A DNA stretch of 64,000 bases from Cytobacillus luteolus (GCF_017873715.1 NZ_JAGGKM010000001.1:496001-560000), one strand, 5' to 3'. Numbered from the stretch's first letter, positions 18,549 through 27,554 are shown. Translations and numbers: made by a program. The notes: generated from the sequence alone by a model not told the origin.

Positions 18549-19928
18549 ATGAGTGAGAACAATGAATATGAGAAAGACAATATTGAATTTGAAACAGAGC
18601 AATTAACGAATAGCTTAGAGAGTGATTCGATAGATGTTTTTCGTAGTCTTTTTCTAGAGCTACATCCTTATGACCAAGCGAAACTCTTTGGGAAATTAAC
18701 ACAAGAACAAAGGGAAAAAGTATACCAGTTTCTATCTCCTGAAGAAATGGCAGGGATATTCGAAAATGTAAATACTGATGAGGAAGACTACGAAACATAT
18801 CTTTCAGAGATGGATTCCAATTATGTAGCTGATATGCTCGGACAAATGTATGCCGATGATGCAGTAGATGTCTTAAATGAATTAGATAAAGATCAGGTAG
18901 CTGGTTATTTATCAATTATGGATGTTGATGCTGCACAAGAAATTCGTGAGTTGCTACACTACGATGAATATACAGCTGGTAGTATTATGACTACTGAGTT
19001 TATCGCAATAGAGGCAAATCAAACGGCTCGTTCGGCTTTGCAAATTTTGAAAAATGAAGCACCTAGAGCTGAGACCATCTATTATGTTTATGTTATCAAT
19101 GAAGATAAACGACTCGTTGGGGTCTTAACATTAAGGGATTTAATTATTGCAGATGAGGATACGATGATTGCTGAAATCACCAATGAGAGAGTTGTATCTG
19201 TATCAGTTAGTGAAGACCAGGAAGAAGTAGCACGTAGAATGAGAGATTATAACTTTTTGGCAGTTCCGGTTGTTGATCATCAGAACCATCTACTTGGGAT
19301 AATCACTGTTGATGATATTATTGATGTAATCGATGAAGAAGCGTCTGATGACTACTCTAAGCTAGCAGGTATTTCAGATGTTGATGGTGCGGATCGCCAT
19401 TCTTTTGCTAGTGCTAAAAAGAGATTACCATGGCTAATCATCTTATTGTTCTTAGGTATGTTAACAGCAAACTTAATTGGTCGATTTGAAGAGACATTAG
19501 ACCAAGTTTCTATTTTAGCAGTATTCATTCCACTAATTGCAGGGATGGCAGGGAATACAGGAACGCAGGCACTGGCAGTTGCTATCCGCCGAATTGCAAC
19601 AGGGGATGTATTAAATGAAAGTAAAATAAAGCTCATCTTGAGAGAAGCGGGAACAGGACTCATAACAGGAAGCGTTTGTGGCATACTTATAATGGGGATA
19701 GTCTTTTTCTGGAAATCTAATTTATTTTTAGGAGTATTAGTCGGATTATCTGTCCTCATCACGCTAATTGTAGCTACGCTAGCTGGGGCTCTTGTTCCAT
19801 TAATTATGCATAAATGCAAGGTTGACCCGGCAGTTGCTTCCGGTCCTTTTATTACAACCATTAATGATATTATTAGTATCTTAATTTATCTCGGATTAGC
19901 AACTGTATTTATGAATTTCTTATTATGA
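18549..19928 (+). CDS. mgtE: Magnesium transporter MgtE
   Basis: This Mg2+ channel has 459 residues: an acidic N-domain (to about residue 130), two CBS domains (about 135-260) that sense cytoplasmic Mg2+, and five C-terminal helices including the NTGTQALAVA pore motif. It is full length. GAGGAAGGGAGGGGG precedes the ATG. The roughly 210-nt upstream region does not show a recognisable M-box Mg riboswitch. The antiporter gene follows after 35 nt, so they may be co-transcribed. Confidence 0.95.
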   Translation: MSENNEYEKDNIEFETEQLTNSLESDSIDVFRSLFLELHPYDQAKLFGKLTQEQREKVYQFLSPEEMAGIFENVNTDEEDYETYLSEMDSNYVADMLGQMYADDAVDVLNELDKDQVAGYLSIMDVDAAQEIRELLHYDEYTAGSIMTTEFIAIEANQTARSALQILKNEAPRAETIYYVYVINEDKRLVGVLTLRDLIIADEDTMIAEITNERVVSVSVSEDQEEVARRMRDYNFLAVPVVDHQNHLLGIITVDDIIDVIDEEASDDYSKLAGISDVDGADRHSFASAKKRLPWLIILLFLGMLTANLIGRFEETLDQVSILAVFIPLIAGMAGNTGTQALAVAIRRIATGDVLNESKIKLILREAGTGLITGSVCGILIMGIVFFWKSNLFLGVLVGLSVLITLIVATLAGALVPLIMHKCKVDPAVASGPFITTINDIISILIYLGLATVFMNFLL

Positions 19929-19963
19929 GTTACGTAGTTTTTGTTTGAAAAGGAGGTAGTTTT

Positions 19964-21826
19964 ATGGAACATGGAGCATCCGTAACTTCATTAGTTATCG
20001 TTCTTGTTGTTGCATTTTTAACGCCGATTGTTTTGCACAGGTTGAAATTAAATATCATTCCAGTTGTAGTTGCAGAAATTATTGTCGGTCTAATTATAGG
20101 TAAAAGTGGATTTGATATTGTTCATCAAGACATCTGGCTTGAAACATTGTCCATGCTTGGATTTATCTTTTTAATGTTCTTAAGTGGACTTGAAATAGAC
20201 TTTTCCGCATTTGCTCGTGGGAAGAAAAAAGAAAAGCTTCCAAATGGGAATGATGCACCAAACACTTTTGTTGTATCGACCATAGTGTTTATTGGTATTT
20301 TTGGTTTATCACTATTATTATCTTATATTTTTGTCTGGTTAGGCTTTACGGATAATGTCTTCTTGATGACACTTATCATTTCAACAATATCACTTGGTGT
20401 TGTTGTTCCAACCTTAAAAGATGCACAAATCATGAAGAAAAATATAGGGCAAATCATCTTACTTGTCGCTGTTATCGCTGACCTTGTTACAATGGTATTA
20501 CTTGCTGTTTTCGCATCCATATACGGAACAGGCGACAGTAATATGTGGTTATTACTCATTTTATTTGGTGCAGGGGTGTTACTATACTTCCTTGGAAAAT
20601 ACTTTAGAAATCAATCCTTTCTTGAAACGATGTCTAAAGGAACCATTCAGATTGGCACCCGTGCAATCTTTACTTTAATTATTGTGTTAGTTGCCTTATC
20701 TGAATCGATTGGTGCAGAGAATATCTTAGGTGCGTTTTTAGCAGGGGTGTTAGTTTCCCTTCTGTCTCCAAATTCAGATATGGTTCATAAATTAGATTCT
20801 TTCGGATACGGATTTTTAATTCCAATCTTCTTTGTAATGGTAGGGGTTCAGCTAGATGTTTGGTCATTATTTGAAGATCCGAAAATCTTATTATTAATTC
20901 CATTATTATTTATCGCATTAGTCATTTCAAAGATGCTTCCGATTCTTTATTTAAAGAAGTACTATGATTGGAAAACCACGATTGCCGCTGGGGCATTATT
21001 AACATCTACTTTATCTCTTGTTATTGCAGCTGCAACAATTGGAGAAAGAATGGGAATCATTGATGCTCGAATGTCAGGCGCATTAATTTTAGTGGCAGTT
21101 ATTACGAGTATCGTTACACCAATTTGGTTTAAAAAGCTGTTTCCAAAGCAGGAATCTAAAGGTCCGAAAATTAAGGTTGCCTTTATTGGCGCAAATCAAA
21201 TGACTCTTCCTGTGACAAGAGAGTTGAATTCTCATCTGTATGAAACGACGATGTATCATGTTAAGCAAGAGAAAAATGGGGAAAAGTTCTCTGACTCTTT
21301 ATTTAACATAGTAGAGGTTAGTGATTATAGGATTGAGACACTAAAAGAATTGAACGTTTTTGATGTTGATGTCCTTGTTGTTGCGATCGGGGATGATCAG
21401 AAAAATGGAGAAATTGCTATCTTTGCCAAGGAATTTGGAATCGAACGAGTCATTGCCAGAATCGAGACTCCAGATTTAAATAAATCCCTAAAAGAGCAAA
21501 ATATAGAAGTATTCTCTATGCTCATGTCTACAACGACCTTACTAAGAGCGTTGATTGAGGCACCGAGTGTCATGAATATCTTAACCAATCAAGAAACAAC
21601 TCTTTATCAAATTAATATGAACAATCCTAAATATGATGGCATTGCCTTGCGTAATTTTCCATTTACAGGTGACGTTATTTTCGTTCGAATTTTTAGAGGG
21701 AAAGATTCCATTGTTCCTCATGGAGATACTGAACTTAAAATGGGAGACCGCTTGATTTTAACTGGCTCTCGTGAATATGTGGATGAATTGAAGGTAGAAA
21801 TGGAATTTTCAAGAGGGTTACTGTAA
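19964..21826 (+). CDS. CPA2-type monovalent cation:proton antiporter (YjbQ-like)
   Basis: This 620-residue protein has about twelve membrane helices (to residue 390) typical of KefB/CPA2 exchangers. A cytoplasmic Rossmann-like TrkA-N region (about 395-510) and a TrkA-C ligand domain (about 530-615) follow. It probably exchanges K+ or Na+ for H+ and is gated by a nucleotide or c-di-AMP-type ligand (inference). AAAGGAGG precedes the ATG. It matches B. subtilis YjbQ in family, length and neighbourhood. Confidence 0.9.
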   Translation: MEHGASVTSLVIVLVVAFLTPIVLHRLKLNIIPVVVAEIIVGLIIGKSGFDIVHQDIWLETLSMLGFIFLMFLSGLEIDFSAFARGKKKEKLPNGNDAPNTFVVSTIVFIGIFGLSLLLSYIFVWLGFTDNVFLMTLIISTISLGVVVPTLKDAQIMKKNIGQIILLVAVIADLVTMVLLAVFASIYGTGDSNMWLLLILFGAGVLLYFLGKYFRNQSFLETMSKGTIQIGTRAIFTLIIVLVALSESIGAENILGAFLAGVLVSLLSPNSDMVHKLDSFGYGFLIPIFFVMVGVQLDVWSLFEDPKILLLIPLLFIALVISKMLPILYLKKYYDWKTTIAAGALLTSTLSLVIAAATIGERMGIIDARMSGALILVAVITSIVTPIWFKKLFPKQESKGPKIKVAFIGANQMTLPVTRELNSHLYETTMYHVKQEKNGEKFSDSLFNIVEVSDYRIETLKELNVFDVDVLVVAIGDDQKNGEIAIFAKEFGIERVIARIETPDLNKSLKEQNIEVFSMLMSTTTLLRALIEAPSVMNILTNQETTLYQINMNNPKYDGIALRNFPFTGDVIFVRIFRGKDSIVPHGDTELKMGDRLILTGSREYVDELKVEMEFSRGLL

Positions 21827-21833
21827 TTCTAAG

Positions 21834-21869
21834 AACTTCGCGTTTTATGTAAAACGCGGAGTTTTTTTA
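21834..21869 (+). terminator. Antiporter gene terminator
   Basis: The stem AACTTCGCGTTTTA/TAAAACGCGGAGTT (one wobble) is followed by a T-run. Confidence 0.9.
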
Positions 21870-21897
21870 TGACTATGCTTTTTAAAAAGAACTATGC

Positions 21898-21921
21898 TAT
21901 AATTATGACTAGGTACTAATA
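21898..21921 (+). promoter_or_regulatory. fabI -10 and FapR-type operator
   Basis: TATAAT at 21898-21903 overlaps AATTATGACTAGGTACTAAT (21901-21920). This closely matches the FapR operator as I know it (ATTAGTACCTAGTCTTAATT and its complement). Repression relieved by malonyl-CoA would be expected. No good -35 was seen. Confidence 0.8.
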
Positions 21922-21950
21922 ACTTGTGATAATAATAGGAGGATTTTCGA

Positions 21951-22721
21951 ATGACAATATCCTTAAAGGATCGTACATATGTAGTAATGGGAGTAGCAAA
22001 TAAACGTAGTATCGCATGGGGGATTGCACGTTCTTTACATGATGCTGGAGCTAAATTGATTTTCACATATGCAGGTGAGCGTTTAGAGAAAAGTGTTCGT
22101 GAATTAGCAGAATCACTTGGGCAAGACTCTTTAGTTTTACCATGTGATGTTACAAATGATGAAGACATCAAGAAGTGCTTTGCTGAAATTAAAGAAGCGG
22201 TAGGCTCTATTGATGGACTAGCTCACTGTATCGCTTTTGCTAATAAAGAAGAATTAGAAGGCGATTATATGAATACAACACGTGAAGGATTCTTACTTGC
22301 TCATAACATTAGTGCTTATTCTTTAACAGCTGTTGCAAAGGAAGCGAAGGATTTAATGAATGAAGGCGGAAGCATCGTTACATTAACATACTTAGGTGGT
22401 GAGCGAGTATTACCTAACTATAATGTTATGGGTGTAGCTAAAGCTTCACTAGAAGCTAGTGTGAAATATTTAGCGAGTGACTTAGGTAAGAATGGCATCC
22501 GTGTAAACTCAATTTCTGCCGGACCAATTCGTACACTTTCTGCAAAAGGTGTAAGTGATTTTAATTCGATCTTAAGAACAATTGAAGAAAAAGCTCCACT
22601 TCGTCGTACAACAACTCAAGAAGAAGTGGGAGACACAGCAGTTTTCTTATTTAGCCAATTATCTCGTGGTATTACAGGTGAAAATATTCATGTTGATTCT
22701 GGGTATCATATTCTAGGATAA
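21951..22721 (+). CDS. fabI: Enoyl-[acyl-carrier-protein] reductase (NADH) FabI
   Basis: FabI catalyses the last reduction of each fatty-acid elongation cycle. It is a short-chain dehydrogenase of 256 residues with the FabI-type nucleotide motif GVANKRSIAWGIA and active-site Tyr157 (x6) Lys164. AATAGGAGG precedes the ATG. A FapR-like operator overlaps the promoter, which fits fatty-acid homeostasis control. It is a single-gene transcript with its own terminator. Confidence 0.96.
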   Translation: MTISLKDRTYVVMGVANKRSIAWGIARSLHDAGAKLIFTYAGERLEKSVRELAESLGQDSLVLPCDVTNDEDIKKCFAEIKEAVGSIDGLAHCIAFANKEELEGDYMNTTREGFLLAHNISAYSLTAVAKEAKDLMNEGGSIVTLTYLGGERVLPNYNVMGVAKASLEASVKYLASDLGKNGIRVNSISAGPIRTLSAKGVSDFNSILRTIEEKAPLRRTTTQEEVGDTAVFLFSQLSRGITGENIHVDSGYHILG

Positions 22722-22729
22722 CAAAAGAA

Positions 22730-22769
22730 AAAACAGTCATTACCAACATGAGGGTAGTGACTGTTTTTG
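22730..22769. terminator. Bidirectional terminator between fabI and the EAL gene
   Basis: AAACAGTCAtTACC pairs with GGTAgTGACTGTTT, with A- and T-runs on both sides. Confidence 0.88.
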
Positions 22770-22775
22770 TTTATC

Positions 22776-23705
22776 TTATAGCAAAAACTTTGCAAACGTC
22801 CTCGCTAGTTCTTTTCCATTATTCAATATAACAATCTCATCATTTATATCTACATATATTGGTTTTTTCTTATTTTTATCACTTCGAAGAAATTCCTTAA
22901 TATCCCGAGGAAAGGGTGGTACTGGATTATTTGGCCTGGCAAGATAATATCCCTGCCCAAAATCGATTCCAAGTTCCTTCACTTTTTCCAACTCTTCAAA
23001 CGTTTCGATACCCTCTGCTAGCACTTTGCTATTCATTTTTTTCGCAAACATTACAAACGCCTCTAATATATTTTTCTTTACTTCATTTTTATCAACACCG
23101 CTAATTAGTGAACGATCAACCTTAATATAGTCAGGCTCTAACTCAGAAATAGCTTGTAAGGATGAGTATCCTGCTCCTGCATCATCAATCGCAATTTTAA
23201 ATCCTTGGGCACGATAGTGGTTTAAGACCACTTTAAAGGCTTGGAAGTCAGTAATGGCACTTCTTTCTGTGATCTCGAAAACAATGTTCTCAGGATTCAT
23301 TTGATATTGTTCTAACAAAGAAATCGTATGACCAGGAGTAAAATGAGGGTCATGGATCACTTGAGGAGTTAAATTAATAAATAACTTCTGGTTATCCAGT
23401 AAATGTTTGCTTTGATATAAAGCTTGTTCTCGAGCTACTTTTTCTAGAGGATACAAAAAGCCTTCACGTTCTGCAAATGAAAATAGGGAAGAAGGGTAAT
23501 GAAACTCACTGTTTTCTGGGCCTCTTGACAGTGCTTCATATCCATGAATCTCTCCATTTTGAAGACAGACAATAGGTTGAAATAAGATTTTTATAGCTTT
23601 ATTTTTAAGGATATCTCTGAATTCATTCCTTTTGTGAGACATTGTTATTATAGAATGATTGTCTAGGTCCATAGGATCCTCCATCAATATCTTCGCAATA
23701 CTCAT
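22776..23705 (-). CDS. EAL-domain cyclic-di-GMP phosphodiesterase
   Basis: This 309-residue soluble protein consists mostly of one EAL domain (about residues 30-265). The catalytic and Mg motifs look intact: YEALSR, an INLTPQ Asn, EITERS, DDAGAGYS, a KVDRSLI Lys and EGIET. It should hydrolyse c-di-GMP to pGpG. The C-terminal 45 residues form an additional small segment. GGAG lies 8 nt before the ATG. It is divergent from the first mnx-like gene. Confidence 0.9.
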   Translation of the reverse strand: MSIAKILMEDPMDLDNHSIITMSHKRNEFRDILKNKAIKILFQPIVCLQNGEIHGYEALSRGPENSEFHYPSSLFSFAEREGFLYPLEKVAREQALYQSKHLLDNQKLFINLTPQVIHDPHFTPGHTISLLEQYQMNPENIVFEITERSAITDFQAFKVVLNHYRAQGFKIAIDDAGAGYSSLQAISELEPDYIKVDRSLISGVDKNEVKKNILEAFVMFAKKMNSKVLAEGIETFEELEKVKELGIDFGQGYYLARPNNPVPPFPRDIKEFLRSDKNKKKPIYVDINDEIVILNNGKELARTFAKFLL

Positions 23706-23861
23706 GATCTATTCTCCTTTGTAAATGGTTCTTCTTGCTGCAACGTTCGGTATAATCTTCTCTATTTCGACAATAACAGGTAATTGTTAAGGGGAAATTA
23801 AGATAATGTAAAGATAGTGTGTAATGGGTACCTTTTGTAGGATATCTTTAGCCATAACTAA

Positions 23862-23891
23862 ACACCTGTTTACTGACTTTGCATACTTATA
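23862..23891 (+). promoter_or_regulatory. Possible sigma-K-like promoter of the mnxABC-like genes
   Basis: ACA, 17 nt, then CATACTTATA. The -10 has one extra base relative to CATAnnnTA, and the start point would lie very close to the ribosome site. This is therefore weaker than the other sites listed. Confidence 0.3.
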
Positions 23892-23907
23892 GTATGAGGT
23901 GAAAGAA

Positions 23908-24327
23908 ATGGGAGAACATTTTATAGAGCTCTTTTTTTATGGAAACTTTCTTATTACCACAATCATCTATCTTTATATTTTTAGGATTCGCAAACTTATA
24001 GGGTTTCAGTTAGGCATGAATATTTCCATTCTCGTTGGTGGAATGATGGGCATTGCATCAGGGGTATTGTTAGTGTCTATGTATCCTTTTCATTTTGCAA
24101 CAGTGACAATTGTTTCAACTTTAATTGGTATGGGAATTGGGGCACTCTTTGGGGCCTTATTTGATTATCAGACCTTACTAACCGGATTTATAAACGGAAT
24201 GATGATGGGCATCATGGCTCCAATGATTGGGGCTGTTTTAGAAGGTAGTGAATCTTTTATTCTATTTATTGAGATCCTTTTTATTTGTTCCTCTCTCTTA
24301 GTGATTACCTCTAGAAAAAGTTCATAG
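23908..24327 (+). CDS. Polytopic membrane protein, MnxA-like by position
   Basis: This hydrophobic protein of 139 residues has about four membrane segments, Gly/Met-rich stretches (GGMMGIASG, GMGIGALFGA) and no charged catalytic motif. It starts at ATG 23908, with GAGGTGA 5 nt upstream. The next gene encodes a similar Gly/Met-rich membrane protein and the third is a SCO protein. This trio matches my memory of mnxA-mnxB-mnxC of Bacillus sp. SG-1. Assignment is by context only. The Met-rich helices could handle copper or another metal (speculative). Confidence 0.6.
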   Translation: MGEHFIELFFYGNFLITTIIYLYIFRIRKLIGFQLGMNISILVGGMMGIASGVLLVSMYPFHFATVTIVSTLIGMGIGALFGALFDYQTLLTGFINGMMMGIMAPMIGAVLEGSESFILFIEILFICSSLLVITSRKSS

Positions 24328-24337
24328 GAGCATTGAA

Positions 24338-24802
24338 ATGAAATATATTTTTTTCCTATTACTCTTGTTAAATCTGTTTATAGGATATAAAAGTTATATA
24401 ACTCTTTATCAGAGAAGGAGATTGTATTCGGAACGTTATGCAATGATCATTGCCATGAGTGCACCATTTGTTTTGGCATTCGTTACTGGCTTGCTACTAT
24501 CATTTTTGATTGAATTGTCGGTTTCATATGTTGTCATGATTTCAATTGTTTTTGGTATTTGTGTAGGAATCTCTTTTGGAGCTTTTGTGAAATTTCACTC
24601 TGTGTTAGCAGGGTATTTTAATGGAATAGTTGGTGCGATGATGGGAGCGATGTTAGGGGCTGTAGTAAAAGATCCAACCCTTTGTGGTCTTCCGGCAGAT
24701 GCAGCCGCCAACATGATTCTTAATACTACTTTATTTAGTCTATTCGGGACGAGTCTTTCAATCCTTACATTTTGGTTTATAAATTACTCGCTAAAGGTAT
24801 AA
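24338..24802 (+). CDS. Polytopic membrane protein, MnxB-like by position
   Basis: This 154-residue membrane protein has about five helices. It contains GAMMGAMLGA and FGICVGISFGAF stretches that resemble the Gly/Met repeats in the preceding gene, so the two may be paralogues. It starts 10 nt after the preceding stop, with GGAG upstream, and the SCO gene follows 9 nt later, so this is one operon. No function is recognised from motifs. Confidence 0.6.
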   Translation: MKYIFFLLLLLNLFIGYKSYITLYQRRRLYSERYAMIIAMSAPFVLAFVTGLLLSFLIELSVSYVVMISIVFGICVGISFGAFVKFHSVLAGYFNGIVGAMMGAMLGAVVKDPTLCGLPADAAANMILNTTLFSLFGTSLSILTFWFINYSLKV

Positions 24803-24811
24803 GGAGGTTAT

Positions 24812-25414
24812 GTGGTGCTTTCATCAAAAGCAAAACTTAGTGTAGTTATTATTCTAACAGTGATAAGTATGTACTTAATCTATATGCTATGGAACATTCA
24901 GCAAAGATTACCAATCATAGAGCAAGTTGATGACATTCATTTTGAGTCTGTATTGAACGAGGATTACACTTTTCAAAATGAACATTTGAAGGTTGTTGCC
25001 TTTATCTATACAAAGTGTCCAGATATCTGTCCAATGACCATGTATGACTTAACTTTTTTACAAGCAAAATTAAAAGATGAACAAATATTTGGGGATCGTG
25101 TTCAAATTGTAACGATTACCCTTGATCCAGAATTTGATACAGCCGACACTTTACGTAAGTATGCATCCAATTTTGCTATAGATTCGAGTGGTTGGTTTAT
25201 ATTAAGAGATTCAGAGAGTGAAACAAAAATAGTGGCCAATCAATTTCAAATGAACTATAAAAAGGATGAAAATGGATTTGTTACTCATAGTACGAAGCTA
25301 TATTTGGTTGATGCAGAGAATAAAATCCGTTCAGTTCATGATATGAATGTGGCTGGAAAAGAAGTCAATCTTGAAGAGATTATGGAGAATATTGAGAGGT
25401 TACTTGACGAATAG
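24812..25414 (+). CDS. mnxC: SCO1/SenC-family copper chaperone, MnxC-like
   Basis: This membrane-anchored thioredoxin-fold protein has one N-terminal helix (about residues 9-28) and the copper/thiol motif Cys69-x3-Cys73 in YTKCPDICPMT. A downstream THST His is likely the third ligand. SCO proteins deliver or reduce copper for oxidases. Here the likely client is the multicopper oxidase MnxG (inference), since SG-1 MnxC is a SCO-like protein. Tandem GTG starts at 24812 and 24815 follow AAGGAGG; the second has better spacing. Confidence 0.8.
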   Translation: MVLSSKAKLSVVIILTVISMYLIYMLWNIQQRLPIIEQVDDIHFESVLNEDYTFQNEHLKVVAFIYTKCPDICPMTMYDLTFLQAKLKDEQIFGDRVQIVTITLDPEFDTADTLRKYASNFAIDSSGWFILRDSESETKIVANQFQMNYKKDENGFVTHSTKLYLVDAENKIRSVHDMNVAGKEVNLEEIMENIERLLDE

Positions 25415-25465
25415 CGGCGTGCTGAAAACGTCGTTTTTCTTGTGGTTCGTCAAATAGGCATTAGC

Positions 25466-25493
25466 ACATTACCTAGATTTATTGCATACCATA
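25466..25493 (+). promoter_or_regulatory. Sigma-K-type promoter of cotO
   Basis: ACA, 16 nt, then CATACCATA fits the sigma-K pattern exactly. The predicted start lies about 12 nt before the GGAGG of cotO. Confidence 0.75.
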
Positions 25494-25527
25494 ATATGAA
25501 TTTCTAAGAATGGAGGAAAAGGAAAAT

Positions 25528-25974
25528 ATGAGTGATAATCAAGTGACTTCAAGTAAACAAAGACCGCTTATGTATATATCGCAACCAGATTTCACACCAA
25601 CTCCAGGTGGAATGCAACAATCATTTGTCGTTAAGGAAAGTACTCGAGTTAGGGAGGAAAAGGAACTTGAAGTAAAAGGTGAAGTTCCCAAAGTACTTGA
25701 GGAAGAGACAAACGTAGTTAAGGAAGATGAAACTAAAAGGAAGAAGAAGAAACGTTTTTCTGAAATGGATATTGAAGAGAGAATACAATTTTTTATAAAC
25801 CTACCAGATAACCTTCCGAAAACAATGTGTCAAATCACTACAAAGGATCGTTCATATAGAGGGGTTATTCTTTCATATGAAGAAGGACTAGTAAGCATCA
25901 AAACACTTACTAGCCCAAGAAAAGTTGAAATTCAACTAGATGATATTGAAGCAATTAATGCAATAGGTTTTTAG
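25528..25974 (+). CDS. cotO: Spore coat protein CotO
   Basis: This outer-coat/exosporium morphogenetic protein has 148 residues and is shorter than B. subtilis CotO. The N-terminal half is Gln/Glu/Lys-rich and probably disordered, with a basic KRKKKKRF patch. The C-terminal part (about 80-148) contains FINLPDNLPK and a small beta-barrel-like segment. It is next to cotZ, as in Bacillus genomes. Its last 4 nt overlap the convergent cotZ stop. The ATG at 25528 is used; GGAGG is 11 nt upstream. Confidence 0.82.
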   Translation: MSDNQVTSSKQRPLMYISQPDFTPTPGGMQQSFVVKESTRVREEKELEVKGEVPKVLEEETNVVKEDETKRKKKKRFSEMDIEERIQFFINLPDNLPKTMCQITTKDRSYRGVILSYEEGLVSIKTLTSPRKVEIQLDDIEAINAIGF

Positions 25975-26492
25975 TGTCTATGGCGACGACGACCACGGTC
26001 ATCATCATCTTCTACTCCGCCAACCTTGTCATCGTCGTCGTCAATATCTGCTACAAAGTTACGAACAACTAGACGTGGATCTAAACATTGAATTGCACAG
26101 AAGCATCTTAAATCAACTTCGATACAGAAATCAGTTCTTACAAGTCTTTCAACGTCGCATACATCATCTTTACAGGAACCTCTGCCATCTACTGGTCTTA
26201 ATAGTGATAACGTTGCACAGCAGTCTTTACGTACATCTTCAACACGGAAGAAAGGTGTTTTAAAGCAATCACCAGGTAATAATTCACCTACATTTCCAAA
26301 TGCTTTGAACAGATCTCCTTTTTTAGTGTAAAGAAGAAAAGGAATCGTGTCTCCAACAAATTGAGTAGGTGCTAGTAAGTTACTAAAGCAACTAGTTGGG
26401 CAATCATCATCCACCGCATCTTGTAGATCTTTAATATTTAATACGGCTTCACATACACAGTTTAAATCTTTGTCTTTGTCACAGCAACTCAT
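25971..26492 (-). CDS. cotZ: CotY/CotZ-family cysteine-rich coat protein, CotZ position
   Basis: CotY/CotZ proteins self-assemble into a disulfide-linked lattice of the spore crust or exosporium basal layer. The 173-residue product has many cysteines (SCCDKD, CVCEAV, CPTSCF, DCCATL, FCAIQC) and the family block [21 protein letters not shown]. The tail is unusual, with Asp runs and an RGRRRHRH end. The start is set by GGAG 8 nt before ATG 26492. A sigma-K-type promoter lies upstream. Confidence 0.9.
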   Translation of the reverse strand: MSCCDKDKDLNCVCEAVLNIKDLQDAVDDDCPTSCFSNLLAPTQFVGDTIPFLLYTKKGDLFKAFGNVGELLPGDCFKTPFFRVEDVRKDCCATLSLLRPVDGRGSCKDDVCDVERLVRTDFCIEVDLRCFCAIQCLDPRLVVRNFVADIDDDDDKVGGVEDDDDRGRRRHRH

Positions 26493-26535
26493 TTGATTCA
26501 CTCCTAAATTTTAATATTTAACATATTGTCTTTAC

Positions 26536-26563
26536 TAGAATATAGGTGGACATGGTTAGATGT
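26536..26563 (-). promoter_or_regulatory. Sigma-K-type promoter of cotZ
   Basis: On the minus strand ACA is followed by 16 nt and TATATTCTA, one mismatch from CATAnnnTA. Confidence 0.65.
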
Positions 26564-26599
26564 GTTAGGTAAACTGCCTAACTTGAACGAATTAGGCAG

Positions 26600-26640
26600 A
26601 AAAAAAGACTACGGTTATTGAATAACCGTAGTCTTTTTTT
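26600..26640. terminator. Terminator downstream of cotY-like gene
   Basis: The long perfect stem GACTACGGTTATT/AATAACCGTAGTC is flanked by A7 and T7. It ends the minus-strand gene at 26650 and can act in both directions. Confidence 0.92.
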
Positions 26641-26649
26641 AAAGTTTAA

Positions 26650-27093
26650 TTAGAATCTACGAGCTACTAAATCTGGTGATAAGCATTGGATAGCGCAGAA
26701 GCAAGAAAGGTCAACTTCGATACAGAAGTCTGTTCTGAATAATCTGTCTTCTGCTCCAAGATCACAAGGATCTTTGATGTCTCCATTTTCAGGTCTTAGT
26801 AGTGAAAGTGTTGCACAGCAATCATCTTTAATGTTTTCTACTCTAAAGAAGATTGTCTTGAAGCAATCCATCTCATCGCCTAGTGGAAGTCTTTTACCTA
26901 CGTTACCAAATGCTTTGAACAATCCACCTTTTTTATCAAATAAGATAAAAGGAATTGTATCGCGGCCAGGTGCTACTGCAGGGTTTAAAAGATCTTGGAA
27001 ACAACTAGTTGGACATTTGTCATTGACTGCATCTTGAGCATCTAAGATTGCTTCAACTGCTTCACATACACAGTTTCTTTTACTACAACTCAT
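26650..27093 (-). CDS. cotY: CotY/CotZ-family coat protein paralogue
   Basis: This 147-residue paralogue of the neighbouring cotZ product has the same Cys pattern (CVCEAV, CPTSCF, DCCATL, FCAIQC) and the same [22 protein letters not shown] block. It lacks the Asp/His tail. The symbol cotY is by position; the two cannot be told apart firmly by sequence. AAGGAG precedes the ATG. It has its own exact sigma-K-type promoter and terminator, so it is a separate transcript. Confidence 0.85.
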   Translation of the reverse strand: MSCSKRNCVCEAVEAILDAQDAVNDKCPTSCFQDLLNPAVAPGRDTIPFILFDKKGGLFKAFGNVGKRLPLGDEMDCFKTIFFRVENIKDDCCATLSLLRPENGDIKDPCDLGAEDRLFRTDFCIEVDLSCFCAIQCLSPDLVARRF

Positions 27094-27138
27094 GAATAAT
27101 TCATCTCCTTAAAATTTTTTTGACTTTGTTGTCTCTAA

Positions 27139-27166
27139 TAGAGTATGTTGTGTCCGAATGTTTGTT
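27139..27166 (-). promoter_or_regulatory. Sigma-K-type promoter of cotY-like gene
   Basis: On the minus strand AAC is followed by 16 nt and CATACTCTA, an exact CATAnnnTA -10. Confidence 0.72.
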
Positions 27167-27240
27167 TGGGCATTTGTCTTATTTTTAAAAGAAAAGGCAT
27201 TAGTTTAGGGGCGGTTTAACCAGAAATAACAAAATGCATA

Positions 27241-27269
27241 ACGCAGTTTATTACCATTTGCATAACCTA
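27241..27269 (+). promoter_or_regulatory. Sigma-K-type promoter of the mnxG operon
   Basis: ACG, 17 nt, then CATAACCTA. The predicted start is about 15 nt before the AAGGAGGGAG of the first gene. This agrees with reported late mother-cell expression of mnx genes in SG-1. Confidence 0.72.
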
Positions 27270-27303
27270 TAAGAGAATTTGTCGTGGTAGAAGGAGGGAG
27301 AAT

Positions 27304-27540
27304 ATGAAAAATCTGATACGGCGTGATGAGTATATAAAACAACTATTAGAAGCTAGGAAAAAAGAAATCATTAAGCCTGATACAATTAATGAATTTAATC
27401 TACAAAAAGGGGAAGGAATGACATCACCAACTAGTAATCTTTCAACAGAAGAAACAAGAATTCTTATGGAGTTAATGGAGAGAGAAAACTTATTTAAGGT
27501 GACTGAAGCTTTTCCTTCTCAAAAAAATCACTTACACTAA
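27304..27540 (+). CDS. Small charged protein, first gene of the mnxG operon
   Basis: This hydrophilic 78-residue protein is rich in Glu, Lys and Asn and predicted helical in part (LSTEETRILMELMEREN). AAGGAGGGAG precedes the ATG at good spacing and a sigma-K-type promoter lies upstream. It starts the run of five genes ending with mnxG. I do not recognise a family. It may be MnxD or an operon-specific addition. Confidence 0.7.
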   Translation: MKNLIRRDEYIKQLLEARKKEIIKPDTINEFNLQKGEGMTSPTSNLSTEETRILMELMERENLFKVTEAFPSQKNHLH

Positions 27541-27554
27541 AGAGATTTTTCAAG

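Noticed and set aside
19352-19861. Minus-strand ORF inside mgtE
   Set aside because: It overlaps a clear mgtE coding region and has no family features.
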